Below, piece after piece: positions 53,484 to 62,174 of a stretch of 64,000 nucleotides of DNA. The translations under genes were made by a program, and so were the position numbers. Position 1 is the first letter of the stretch. Each line of letters begins with the position of its first letter. This stretch comes from Marinoscillum sp. 108. Its GTDB lineage: Bacteria; Bacteroidota; Bacteroidia; Cytophagales; Cyclobacteriaceae. Below the pieces are notes generated by a model. The model had not been told where the DNA came from. It worked only from the letters and a program-made list of their open reading frames with translations, and did not search any database. The stretch covers positions 124,001-188,000 of the forward strand of contig NZ_LR734819.1 of the NCBI RefSeq assembly GCF_902506655.1, read 5' to 3'.

Positions 53484-53756
53484 ATGCCATTATTAGCTAA
53501 AGATTTCGTCCCCGAAAAGAGCAAAGGGGGCATGTTCAAGTCAGGTCGTATTCAGAGTTTTCAGGAAGTACTGGAGGCTGCCAACATCTGGATCAAGGAG
53601 AATCCGGCCATTGATGTACTGAACGTGGAAACAGTGGTCCTCCCCAATATCCATGAAAGCGATGAGGAGGGAAGTATGGATACGGAGCTTTGGACCGGCG
53701 GAGAATCCAGCTCGCACTGGTATCAGCTGCTTAGGGTTTGGTACCGACAGGATTAA
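53484..53756 (+). CDS. Unrecognised 90-residue protein
   Basis: The protein is small, soluble and acidic, with FQEVLEAANIWIKENPAIDV (about 26-45), the strand NVETVVLPNIHES, and an aromatic C-terminus (HWYQLLRVWYRQD). No signal, membrane segment or metal motif is visible. It has its own transcript: the flanking genes are on the minus strand on both sides, and an A/T-rich leader with TAATATTTTG precedes the ATG. The layout resembles a short DUF-type protein, but the function is unknown. Confidence 0.65.
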   Translation: MPLLAKDFVPEKSKGGMFKSGRIQSFQEVLEAANIWIKENPAIDVLNVETVVLPNIHESDEEGSMDTELWTGGESSSHWYQLLRVWYRQD

Positions 53757-53770
53757 GATCCCAATCTGAT

Positions 53771-56332
53771 TTAGCCTTCATTTCTGAGTACTTCCAGAGG
53801 GCTTTGACTGATCACATCTCTACTATTGAGAAGGCCGATAATTACCGTAAGAAATGTAATGGTGAGCCCCACATAGATCATTTGTGAGAAGTCGGGAATG
53901 AAGGTGAATTCAAATACAAATTTGCCTAGCAGAGTGGTGGTAAGGATGGCAATCAGAATGCCGGAGAGTGCTCCAAGTCCGCCCAGGAAGAAGTACTCTG
54001 CAAAGATGATCTTCCAGAGCTTGCGACTGGAGGCGCCAATGGTTCTCAGAAGTACGTTTTCGCGCATGCGCTGAAAGCGGCTGAGCACTATGGAGCTGAT
54101 GAGCATAATAATGCCTGTGCCAATACTAAAGAAAGCCATAAACCGAATTACAAAAGCGATTTTCCCCAAAATTTCCTCCAGCGTTTTGAGAATCAGTTCC
54201 AGATCGATGATGGAAATATTGGGGTAACTCCTCACCACAGCCTGCTGGTATCGCGCGGAGAGCTGATTGTTATCTATCCGGGTGATGAGCACATGAAACT
54301 GCGGAGCCTTCTCCAGGACCCCCGCCGGGAAAAGTACCAGAAAATTGGTTTGCACGCGTCGCCAGTCTACCTCCCGAAAGCTACCTACATAGGTTTTAAG
54401 CAAGGCACCCTGTACGTTGAAAATCATCTCATCCCCAATTTTTAATTCCAGGTTCTCTGCATAGCCGCTCGATACCGACACAAAAATGCTGTCTGAGGGG
54501 TTGGTTACTTTTCCTATCCATTTGCCTTCTTTCAGGGTTTCTGATTCGATCAGGCTGTCCCGATAAGTCACTCTGTACTCCCTGTTGTAGGCCCAGTCAG
54601 GGGTGGTGATGGTGGTGTCTCGCTCAGCTTCATTTTTCGAGATTCCATTGAGCTCTACCAGGCGCATGGTTACAATGGGGACTTCCTGCATCACAGGCAG
54701 GTCATAGTCTAGCGTAAGCTGGCGCACTTCTTCCTTTTGTGGTGTCTGGATATCAAAAAGGATCGTATTTGGCCGGTCTTCTGCCCCGGCAATAGAGACC
54801 CTGTCAACCAGCAAACTTTGCATGAAGAGAAGAGTGGCAATGAATGCAGTACCCAGCCCCAAGGTGGTAATGAGCAATGAAGTCTGATTATGTGGGCGAT
54901 AGAGGTTAGAAAGCCCCTGCCGCCAGACATAGGGAATACTATTGGGTAGCAATTTTTTGATCCCAAAAGCCAGTCCCTTTCCGATGAGTCCCAGGATGAT
55001 GATGGTAAGGAGTAAACCAAAAGTAAAAATAGCAGCATCCTGCAGGGATCCTATTTGTAGGTAGATCAGCGCCATCAGAAACACCAGAATGCTGAAGCCA
55101 ACAGTGATTTGCAGCCAGTCCAACTGAAACTTGGTGGGTTCAGAGTCTGACCGGATGGCTTGCAGTGGACTAACCTTGCGCAGGGAGACCAGCGAGATCA
55201 AGGCAAAAAGAATAGAGACCACCACACCAATTCCCACGCCGCTCAGCACGGAGAGCCAGGAAAGCTGTGGGGTGAGTTCCACAGGTATAAAATCTTTGAC
55301 CAGTACGGGCAGGTACAAGTGCATGCCCACGCCTAAAAGCGCCCCAATGATGGAGCCGATCAGCCCGAAGAAGCCCACCTGAATCAGAAAAATAGAAATG
55401 GCCTGACTCGATTTCATTCCCAGGCACCGGAGGGTAGCTACAATGCCGGTTTTTTCTTTGGTATACACGTAAATGGAGCTCGCCACGCCTATGCAGCCAA
55501 GTAGCAGGGCCGTGAAGGCCACCAACTCCAGAAAATTGGAGAGGTCCTTAAACGCACGACCAGTTTCTTCCTTTCGCTCTTCTATGTCATCTACCCGAAA
55601 GCCCTTTTTATCGACCAGGGTCACCAGCTGTGACCACTTACCGGTGGTATCCACCTGAGGGTGAAACTGGAAGTACTGCAGGTAGTTGACCCGGCTGCCT
55701 TTTTGAAGCAGGTCTGTTTGATCCAGGTGGTTATAAGGGACGTATACTACTGGAGCTGCTGTGGCCCCAATTTCTGTTTGGCCGGGAATTTTCTGTAGCC
55801 GGCCGATGATTTCAAACTGCTGCTGACCGACCTTCACAAAGTCCCCAATTTCCACATTGTATTGGATCATGAGCTTTTCATCTACCAGCGCATACTCCCC
55901 CTGCTGAAATTTTCTGGAGGCAGCCGCCGGGATGGTTTCTATTTCTCCATAGTATGGGTATTTTCCTGCCAAAGCCCGCACTTGTGCAAGCCTGGTGCCA
56001 TCGGTACTGGGAAAGTACACCATGGAGGCGAAGTATACCTCACGGGACATTTCAGGGGCCAGCTCATAGAGCGCCAGCATGAGGCTGTCAGGCAGAGGCT
56101 CGCTGCCTTTGATCTCTATATCTGCACCAATCAGCGTTTTCGCCTGATTATTGATTTCTTGCAGCAGGTTTTCTCTGAATGAAGTAATACCCACGAGCGC
56201 CGCTATACCCAGAGAAATGGCCAGAACGAAAAGCAAAAGTTTGCCCTTACTCTTGCGACTGTCACGCCAGGCCATTTTCAGTGGCCAGATCATGGAATAT
56301 TTTGTTCCGCTAACTCTTATTTTATGATCCAT
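53771..56332 (-). CDS. FtsX-type ABC transporter permease (YbbP-like)
   Basis: The 853-residue permease has the doubled layout of YbbP/LolC-type proteins: an N-terminal helix (KSKGKLLLFVLAISLGIAAL), a periplasmic MacB-like domain (about 50-240), a block of FtsX helices (about 260-470), a second periplasmic region (about 500-700) and a final FtsX block (about 730-853, RMRENVLLRTIGASSRKLWK). A repeated LRxxGxSSxxxxxIF pattern marks the coupling helices. It works with the ATPase encoded 39 bases upstream, and both are divergent from a TesA-like esterase, the known TesA-YbbA-YbbP set. Such exporters move lipophilic substrates; the substrate is unknown. Confidence 0.88.
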   Translation of the reverse strand: MDHKIRVSGTKYSMIWPLKMAWRDSRKSKGKLLLFVLAISLGIAALVGITSFRENLLQEINNQAKTLIGADIEIKGSEPLPDSLMLALYELAPEMSREVYFASMVYFPSTDGTRLAQVRALAGKYPYYGEIETIPAAASRKFQQGEYALVDEKLMIQYNVEIGDFVKVGQQQFEIIGRLQKIPGQTEIGATAAPVVYVPYNHLDQTDLLQKGSRVNYLQYFQFHPQVDTTGKWSQLVTLVDKKGFRVDDIEERKEETGRAFKDLSNFLELVAFTALLLGCIGVASSIYVYTKEKTGIVATLRCLGMKSSQAISIFLIQVGFFGLIGSIIGALLGVGMHLYLPVLVKDFIPVELTPQLSWLSVLSGVGIGVVVSILFALISLVSLRKVSPLQAIRSDSEPTKFQLDWLQITVGFSILVFLMALIYLQIGSLQDAAIFTFGLLLTIIILGLIGKGLAFGIKKLLPNSIPYVWRQGLSNLYRPHNQTSLLITTLGLGTAFIATLLFMQSLLVDRVSIAGAEDRPNTILFDIQTPQKEEVRQLTLDYDLPVMQEVPIVTMRLVELNGISKNEAERDTTITTPDWAYNREYRVTYRDSLIESETLKEGKWIGKVTNPSDSIFVSVSSGYAENLELKIGDEMIFNVQGALLKTYVGSFREVDWRRVQTNFLVLFPAGVLEKAPQFHVLITRIDNNQLSARYQQAVVRSYPNISIIDLELILKTLEEILGKIAFVIRFMAFFSIGTGIIMLISSIVLSRFQRMRENVLLRTIGASSRKLWKIIFAEYFFLGGLGALSGILIAILTTTLLGKFVFEFTFIPDFSQMIYVGLTITFLTVIIGLLNSRDVISQSPLEVLRNEG

Positions 56333-56371
56333 GAATGTCTATTGGTGAAGTCATTTGAATGTTATTCATCA

Positions 56372-57037
56372 TCAGATCAACTTTCCGCCTTTGAGTTTGA
56401 TAATGCTGTCTGTCTTTTGGGCCAGGTCCGGATCGTGGGTGACGATGACCAGCGTAGTACCCTGCTCACGGTTAAGTTCGAAAAGTAGGGATTCTATCGA
56501 GTGGCTCGTTTCTTCGTCCAGATTTCCGGTGGGCTCATCGGCAAACAATATTTTCGGCCTGTTGGAAAAGGCCCGGGCAATGGCTACACGCTGCTGCTCC
56601 CCACCTGATAGCTGGCTTGGATAGTGATCGAGCCGATCACTGAGGCCCACCCTGTTTAAAAGTTCTTTGGAGGCACTGGTTATGTTTTTTTCGCCCCTCA
56701 GCTCCAGTGGTACCATTACATTTTCCAGAGCCGTGAGGGTGGGTATCAGCTGGAAGTTTTGGAAAATAAAACCAACCTGTTGATTTCTAAGCTGAGCCAG
56801 TTCGTCTTCAGAAAGCTGATTCAGCAATACCTGATTGATCAGTATTCGACCTTCGGTAGCGCGATCTAAGCCCGCACAAAGACCAAGAAGGGTTGTTTTT
56901 CCACTGCCGGAAGGCCCGACGATTGACATGCTTTGGCCTTCTGCTATCGTGAAGTTGATGTTATCCAGAACTTTAATTTGGCGGTGGCCACTTTGAAAGG
57001 TTTTGGTGAGCGATTCTACCTGAAGTATTGTTGACAT
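56372..57037 (-). CDS. ABC transporter ATPase (YbbA/LolD type)
   Basis: The 221-residue ATPase has Walker A VGPSGSGKTT (about 40-49), the Q-loop FIFQNFQLIPTL, signature LSGGEQQRVAIARA (about 142-155), Walker B ILFADEPTGNLD, and the switch His in VIVTHDPDLA. The length and the FQLIPTLTALENVMVPLE segment fit the MacB/LolD/YbbA group. It is the first gene of the pair, with its permease downstream and the TesA-like gene divergent across 113 bases. Confidence 0.95.
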   Translation of the reverse strand: MSTILQVESLTKTFQSGHRQIKVLDNINFTIAEGQSMSIVGPSGSGKTTLLGLCAGLDRATEGRILINQVLLNQLSEDELAQLRNQQVGFIFQNFQLIPTLTALENVMVPLELRGEKNITSASKELLNRVGLSDRLDHYPSQLSGGEQQRVAIARAFSNRPKILFADEPTGNLDEETSHSIESLLFELNREQGTTLVIVTHDPDLAQKTDSIIKLKGGKLI

Positions 57038-57150
57038 TTATGCAGTTTAATTCATAAAAACGAATTGGCTTCCATCATGTTTATTAAATTCGGAGCTTGC
57101 TGTGGGGATATTAAATATTTTCGGCAGATCAGACCAGAGGTTTTGTAGGC

Positions 57151-57858
57151 ATGAAAGGAAAAATATTATGTACGCTGAGTATAATTGGTTGGCTGATGAG
57201 CGGATGCGGTAGTCAGAATAAACCCGCTACCAATGAGGGGGCTTCTGCAGTAGGAAATCAATCTGCTGATGCCAAAGTGGATCAAAAAGAAGTTCCGGTT
57301 ATTTTATTTTTTGGTAACAGTATTACTGCAGGGTATCAACTGGATGTGGAGGATGCCTTTCCGGCACTCATTCAGGATCGGCTGGATTCATTAGGATATC
57401 AGTTTAAGGTGATCAACGCCGGACTTAGTGGCGAAACGACATCCGGAGGGCTCAATAGGATCGATTGGGTGCTGCAAACCATTCCGGATGTATTTGTGCT
57501 GGAACTTGGTGCAAATGATGGTCTGCGAGGACTCGATCTGGAGGAGACCAAAAAGAATCTACTACTGATTATAGACAAGGTAAAACAGGCCAATCCGGAG
57601 GTGAAAATCCTTCTGGCGGGCATGCGCGTGCCTCCTAACCTGGGAAAGGACTATACCACCAGGTTTAGTGGAATATTTCCTGCGGTAGCCTCAGAAACGG
57701 GAGCTTCTTTACTTCCCTTTATTTTGGACGGGGTGGCTGGCAATCCGGAGCTTAATTTGCCGGATGGGATTCACCCCACCGAGGAAGGGCATAAGATATT
57801 GGCGGAAAACGTCTGGCGGGTGCTCAGGCCAATCCTTGAAGAATTTCAGACCTTATGA
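57151..57858 (+). CDS. tesA: TesA-like SGNH esterase, lipoprotein
   Basis: The 235-residue protein has a lipobox (LMSGC) and an SGNH hydrolase domain. Block I is FFGNSITAGYQ with nucleophile Ser57; the usual Gly-Asp-Ser is Gly-Asn-Ser here. The oxyanion residues lie in NAGLSGETTSGG and LELGANDGLRG, and the Asp205-xx-His208 pair in LPDGIHPTEEGH. TesA acts as a lysophospholipase or thioesterase. It is divergent from the YbbA/YbbP-like exporter, a conserved association. It overlaps the symporter gene by four bases (ATGA). Confidence 0.9.
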   Translation: MKGKILCTLSIIGWLMSGCGSQNKPATNEGASAVGNQSADAKVDQKEVPVILFFGNSITAGYQLDVEDAFPALIQDRLDSLGYQFKVINAGLSGETTSGGLNRIDWVLQTIPDVFVLELGANDGLRGLDLEETKKNLLLIIDKVKQANPEVKILLAGMRVPPNLGKDYTTRFSGIFPAVASETGASLLPFILDGVAGNPELNLPDGIHPTEEGHKILAENVWRVLRPILEEFQTL

Positions 57859-59219
57859 GTGTATTAGAACGTTTTTTTCAGGATGCAGCCAATTTTATCT
57901 GGGGTACGCCCCTGTTGATTTTATTATTGGGTGGCGGGGTGTTTTTTATGTTCTACTCCCGCTTCTTACCGTTCAGGTATTTCGGACATGCCATCAATGT
58001 ACTCAGGGGCAAATATGACGACCCGTCGGATCCCGGAGATATCAATCACTTTCAGGCCCTGTCGGGAGCTCTCGCTGCTACCATCGGCATGGGCAATATC
58101 TCAGGAGTGGCAGTGGCCATTGCCATGGGTGGTCCCGGGGCCATCTTTTGGATGTGGGTAAGCGCTTTCTTCGGAATGGCCACCAAGTTTTTCACCTGCA
58201 CCCTGTCAGTGATGTACCGGGGCAAAGATTCTGCGGGAAATCTTCAGGGTGGACCGATGTATTATATCCGCGAAGGATTGGGCAAAAAGTGGATGCCTCT
58301 GGCAAGTTTTTTTGCCGTGGTTGGCTTTTTTGGAGCCACACCCATCTTTCAGGCCAACCAGATTGTGCAGGCTACCAAGGACATCTTATTTGTGCCGAAT
58401 GGGATTGCACTGGACAACATTTATCTGGACCTGGGTTTGGGTGTGTTTATTGCCATTTTGGTGGGGCTGGTGATTTTTGGTGGGATTACCAGGATTGGCA
58501 GTGTAGCCGGCAAACTGGTGCCTTCTATGGTTCTTTTGTACGTGGCCAGCGTGATCATCATCCTGATCGTCAATTATGGAGAAGTGTGGAGTTCATTGGG
58601 GTTGATCTTTACCGATGCTTTTACCGCCAACTCCGTATTGGGAGGAGCTGTGGGAGCGCTCATTATCACCGGAGCTCGTCGTGCGGCTTTTTCCAACGAG
58701 GCGGGTATCGGTACTGCTCCCATGATGCATGGGGCGGCCAAAACCAAAGAACCCGTACGGGAGGGCCTTGTGGCCATGCTTGGGCCAGCTATTGATACCC
58801 TGGTGATATGTACCATGACGGGGCTATGCATACTGGTGACCGGCGCCTGGAAGTCTGGAGACCTCAACGGGATATCACTCACTGCCAAAGCCTTTGGGGA
58901 CAGCCTGCCAGGAGTGGGCCCCTATATTCTGGCACTGTGTGTCCTGATTTTTGCTTTTACCACGCTCTTTGGCTTTGCGTACTATGGGCAAAAATGTTTG
59001 TCATTTCTGATTGGAGCGCGATATGCTTCCCTGTTTAATTACTGGTATGTTTTTTTGATTTTGGTGGGGTCTGTGGCTACCCTTCAGGGGGTTGTGGCTT
59101 TTATCGATGTGGCCTATGGGTTGATGGCATTCCCGACTATGATAGGAGCTATTGTGTTAGCACCAAAAGCACTGAAAGCGGCTAAGGTTTATTTTTCAGG
59201 TGTGAAGACTTCTGAATAG
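57855..59219 (+). CDS. Sodium:amino-acid symporter, AGCS family
   Basis: The 454-residue protein has about 11 membrane helices and alanine/glycine:cation symporter features: GALAATIGMGNISGVAVAIA (about 69-88), the central WMWVSAFFGMATKFFTCTLS, LQGGPMYYIREGLGKKW, and SNEAGIGTAPMMHGAAKTKE. It imports alanine or glycine with Na+. The start overlaps the TesA-like gene by four bases, so the two share a transcript. A short reading frame begins three bases after its stop. Confidence 0.93.
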   Translation: MSVLERFFQDAANFIWGTPLLILLLGGGVFFMFYSRFLPFRYFGHAINVLRGKYDDPSDPGDINHFQALSGALAATIGMGNISGVAVAIAMGGPGAIFWMWVSAFFGMATKFFTCTLSVMYRGKDSAGNLQGGPMYYIREGLGKKWMPLASFFAVVGFFGATPIFQANQIVQATKDILFVPNGIALDNIYLDLGLGVFIAILVGLVIFGGITRIGSVAGKLVPSMVLLYVASVIIILIVNYGEVWSSLGLIFTDAFTANSVLGGAVGALIITGARRAAFSNEAGIGTAPMMHGAAKTKEPVREGLVAMLGPAIDTLVICTMTGLCILVTGAWKSGDLNGISLTAKAFGDSLPGVGPYILALCVLIFAFTTLFGFAYYGQKCLSFLIGARYASLFNYWYVFLILVGSVATLQGVVAFIDVAYGLMAFPTMIGAIVLAPKALKAAKVYFSGVKTSE

Positions 59220-59222
59220 CTA

Positions 59223-59375
59223 ATGAGAGATTACTTCATCAAAAAACCGCCAATTGACATGTATGAGCATCCGGGTCATCGTGGATTATTCACTGCTCGA
59301 CGAATAAGGGAGCTAAGTTTGTTTCTCTGCCTGATCTTTACTTTATATTTGCCACCCTATATGGAAATGCTATGA
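59223..59375 (+). CDS. Candidate 50-residue membrane peptide before trkA
   Basis: An ATG three bases after the symporter stop opens a 50-codon frame that ends in TGA at 59373-59375, overlapping the trkA start as ATGA. The product has a basic/polar N-terminal half (MRDYFIKKPPID, RGLFTARRIRE) and a C-terminal hydrophobic segment (LSLFLCLIFTLYLPPY, residues 31-46), as in small tail-anchored membrane peptides. Gene-tight spacing at both ends favours a real gene. Against it, two TAnnTTTG-like boxes for trkA lie inside it. I recognise no family; a role with the Trk system or the symporter is only a guess from position. Confidence 0.5.
   Translation: MRDYFIKKPPIDMYEHPGHRGLFTARRIRELSLFLCLIFTLYLPPYMEML
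59318..59351 (+). promoter_or_regulatory. Candidate promoter of trkA-trkH
   Basis: TATATTTG (59344-59351) matches the Bacteroidota -7 consensus TAnnTTTG exactly, and TTTG (59318-59321), 22 bases upstream, fits the -33 element. The start site would fall about 10-15 bases before the trkA ATG at 59372. The TTTG is itself part of TAAGTTTG (59314-59321), another consensus match. Confidence 0.5.
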
Positions 59376-60712
59376 GAATTATCATTGCTGGTGCCGGGGA
59401 TTTGGGGTTTCACCTTGCCAGACTTCTGGCGTATGAGGAACAAGACATCATACTCATAGATCAGGATAACGCTGTTCTGGAGCATGCCTCCAATCATCTG
59501 GATGTGCACACGATTCGAGGCAGCAGTACATCAATAAGTATACTGGAAGAGGCCAATGTGTCCAAGGCTGACCTGTTGATCGCGGTGACTTCCATAGAAG
59601 AGACCAACCTGACCACAGCCATTATTGGTAAGGCTCTTGGAGCCAAGCGTACTGTGGCGCGCATCTCCAATATCGAGTTTTTGCATCAGCGTGAAAAGCT
59701 GGACCTAAAGACCATTGGAATCGACGAAATTATCTCCCCCGAATCGCTGGCAGCCAAGGAGATTAAAAGGTTGCTTAAGCAATCGGCCCTTACCGACACC
59801 TTCGAGTTTGAGAAGGGAATGCTCTCCCTCATCGGAATCACAGTAGATGAGAAGTCCGAACTCCTGGACAAGACCCTTACCGAAACAGCCTACCTCAATC
59901 CTGATCATAATTTCACTACGGTGGCAATTTTGAGAGAAAATCAGACCATCATACCGCACGGCGAAAATAAATTTCAGATCAATGATCACGCTTATTTCAT
60001 TACCGAGCCCAGTGGTACAGACCGGGTGATGGCGCTGGCCGGAAAAGAGCAGATCGAGATCAAAAACATTATGATTTTGGGAGGCAGTAAAGTAGGAATC
60101 AATACCGCCAAACAACTCAGTAAAAAATACAACATCAAGCTGATAGAGCAGGATAAGGAAAAGTGCTTCAACCTGGCTGATGAGCTGCCCGATACCATGA
60201 TCATCAATGGCGATGGTCGGGATATTGATTTGCTTAAGGAAGAAGGGATTGACCGGATGGATGCCGTGATAGCGGTGACTGGAAACTCCGAAACCAACAT
60301 CATCTCCTGCCTGGTGGCAAAAAACAATGGGGTAGCCAAGACCATTGCAGCAGTGGAAAACATGGACTATATCCATCTCTCTCAAAATATTGGCGTGGAC
60401 ACCCTGATCAACAAGAAACTCATTGCTGCGAATTTCATTTTCAGGTATATCAGAAAGGGCCAGGTGATCAACCTGACGAGTATTCACGGGGTGGATGCCG
60501 AAATTCTGGAGTTTGAAGTACAGCCAAATTCCAAAATACTGGAACATGAGCTTCGAAACATTGACTTTCCGAAAACGGCCATTATTGGTGGCGTAATCAG
60601 AAAAGGAATAGGACATACGGTTCGCGGAAGTTTTCACTTTCAGCCTAAAGATCGGGTGGTGGTATTGTCCAGGTCCGAGTGTATTCATACTGTAGAGGGA
60701 TTCTTCAAATAG
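59372..60712 (+). CDS. trkA: Trk potassium uptake regulator
   Basis: TrkA is the cytoplasmic NAD(H)-binding ring that gates TrkH. The 446-residue protein has the doubled layout: RCK-N 1 with IIIAGAGDLGFHLARLL (about 3-19) and an acidic strand end (DIILIDQDN), RCK-C 1 (about 140-222), RCK-N 2 with IMILGGSKVGINTAKQL (about 230-246), and RCK-C 2 (about 370-446). It starts inside the stop of the 50-codon frame and is followed by trkH after one base. Confidence 0.95.
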   Translation: MRIIIAGAGDLGFHLARLLAYEEQDIILIDQDNAVLEHASNHLDVHTIRGSSTSISILEEANVSKADLLIAVTSIEETNLTTAIIGKALGAKRTVARISNIEFLHQREKLDLKTIGIDEIISPESLAAKEIKRLLKQSALTDTFEFEKGMLSLIGITVDEKSELLDKTLTETAYLNPDHNFTTVAILRENQTIIPHGENKFQINDHAYFITEPSGTDRVMALAGKEQIEIKNIMILGGSKVGINTAKQLSKKYNIKLIEQDKEKCFNLADELPDTMIINGDGRDIDLLKEEGIDRMDAVIAVTGNSETNIISCLVAKNNGVAKTIAAVENMDYIHLSQNIGVDTLINKKLIAANFIFRYIRKGQVINLTSIHGVDAEILEFEVQPNSKILEHELRNIDFPKTAIIGGVIRKGIGHTVRGSFHFQPKDRVVVLSRSECIHTVEGFFK

Positions 60713-60713
60713 C

Positions 60714-62171
60714 ATGCTTTTCAACTACCGGGTCATCATCAACATTTTAGGCACTTTACTGATGCTGAATGGGATGTTTATGCTCTCCTGTATCCCGTTT
60801 AGTCTCTATTACAAGGAGGGCGATCTTTTTTCTATCATCCTTTCCGCTACCATCACGGCATCTTTTGGTTTTTTGATGTGGTTTTTCACCAAAAACAGCA
60901 AAAACAAAGAGTTGAGAAAGCGGGATGGGTATCTGGTGGTGACCTTTGGATGGCTCATTATGTCTTTCTTTGGGTCTCTACCCTATATCCTCAGTGGTTC
61001 TATTCCCAACCTGACTGACGCGTTTTTTGAAACCCTGAGTGGGTTTTCGACTACTGGTGCGACCATTCTTACTGACATAGAAGCGGTACACAAGGGGATT
61101 CTGTTTTGGAGGAGCCTTACTCAATGGATTGGGGGAATGGGGATTATCGTACTTACGGTGGCCATCCTGCCCATTTTGGGCATTGGGGGTATGCAGCTCT
61201 TTGTGGCGGAGGCTCCGGGGATTTCTCCTGATAAGCTGCAGCCGAGAATCAAAGAAACGGCCAAGCGACTCTGGTTTATCTACCTGGGGCTGACCCTTAC
61301 CGAAACGGTGCTGTTGTGGGTGGGTGGAATGACTTTTTATGACGCCATCAACCACGGACTGACCACCATGGCTACGGGTGGCTTTTCTACCAAAAATGCC
61401 AGCATCGCTTATTATGCGTCTCCTTATATTCAGTATGTGATCATATTGTTCATGTTTCTGGCCGGCACCAACTTCACCATGACGTACCTGGTTTTACACA
61501 AGAAATTCCGGAAGGTATTTCAAAACGAAGAGTTCAGGTTTTATTCAGGTTTTTGCTTAGTGGCCGGGCTGGTCATTGGTATTGTGATTTTCAGCCAGGG
61601 GCATGATACGTTTGAAAAATCAATTCGGGATTCACTGTTTCAGGTGGTGTCCATTATTACGACCACCGGATTTATCACAGCCGATTACACTTCATGGACT
61701 CCCTTCATAACTATTCTGTTTGTGGTGATGATGTTTTTCGGAGCTTCAGCGGGCTCTACAGCCGGTGGTGTGAAAATTGTCCGACATATTATTCTCGTTA
61801 AAAATAGTCTGATGGAGCTGAAACGCCAGCTACATCCCAATGCGGTCATCCCTATTCGACTCAATGGCAAGGCGGTATCGCGGGAGATCACTTATAACAT
61901 TCTGGCATTTATCATGATCTACATTTCCATTTTTGCCCTTGGCTCTGTGGTTATGGGTATGTTGGGTGCAGATTTCAATACCGCCATAGGCTCGGTAGCC
62001 ACATGCCTTGGAAATATTGGCCCGGGTATTGGTGATGTGGGCCCGGTTGATAACTTTGCTTCTATCTCTGCACCTGGTAAGTGGGTGCTGGCTTTTTTGA
62101 TGCTTTTAGGCAGGTTGGAACTCTTTACCGTTCTAATGCTGTTCACTCCTTATTTTTGGAAAACAAATTAA
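60714..62171 (+). CDS. trkH: Trk potassium channel subunit
   Basis: TrkH is the membrane pore for K+ uptake. The 485-residue protein has four M1-P-M2 repeats; the selectivity-filter glycines are visible in FSTTGATIL, MATGGFSTKN, ITTTGFITAD and CLGNIGPGIG. Helix and loop features such as RSLTQWIGGMGIIVLT (about 128-143) and GASAGSTAGGVKIVR (about 344-358) are typical. It follows trkA by one base and precedes lgt by three bases, so trkA-trkH-lgt are probably one transcript. Confidence 0.96.
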   Translation: MLFNYRVIINILGTLLMLNGMFMLSCIPFSLYYKEGDLFSIILSATITASFGFLMWFFTKNSKNKELRKRDGYLVVTFGWLIMSFFGSLPYILSGSIPNLTDAFFETLSGFSTTGATILTDIEAVHKGILFWRSLTQWIGGMGIIVLTVAILPILGIGGMQLFVAEAPGISPDKLQPRIKETAKRLWFIYLGLTLTETVLLWVGGMTFYDAINHGLTTMATGGFSTKNASIAYYASPYIQYVIILFMFLAGTNFTMTYLVLHKKFRKVFQNEEFRFYSGFCLVAGLVIGIVIFSQGHDTFEKSIRDSLFQVVSIITTTGFITADYTSWTPFITILFVVMMFFGASAGSTAGGVKIVRHIILVKNSLMELKRQLHPNAVIPIRLNGKAVSREITYNILAFIMIYISIFALGSVVMGMLGADFNTAIGSVATCLGNIGPGIGDVGPVDNFASISAPGKWVLAFLMLLGRLELFTVLMLFTPYFWKTN

Positions 62172-62174
62172 TCC

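Noticed and set aside
58148-58795. Plus-strand frame of 215 codons inside the symporter gene
   Set aside because: It overlaps the AGCS gene in another frame; its Cys- and Trp-rich translation is a shadow of the symporter.
59705-60724. Long minus-strand frame (339 codons) opposite trkA
   Set aside because: It lies antisense to a gene with complete TrkA motifs, has a composition rich in His, Phe and Cys typical of antisense frames, and has no recognisable domain.
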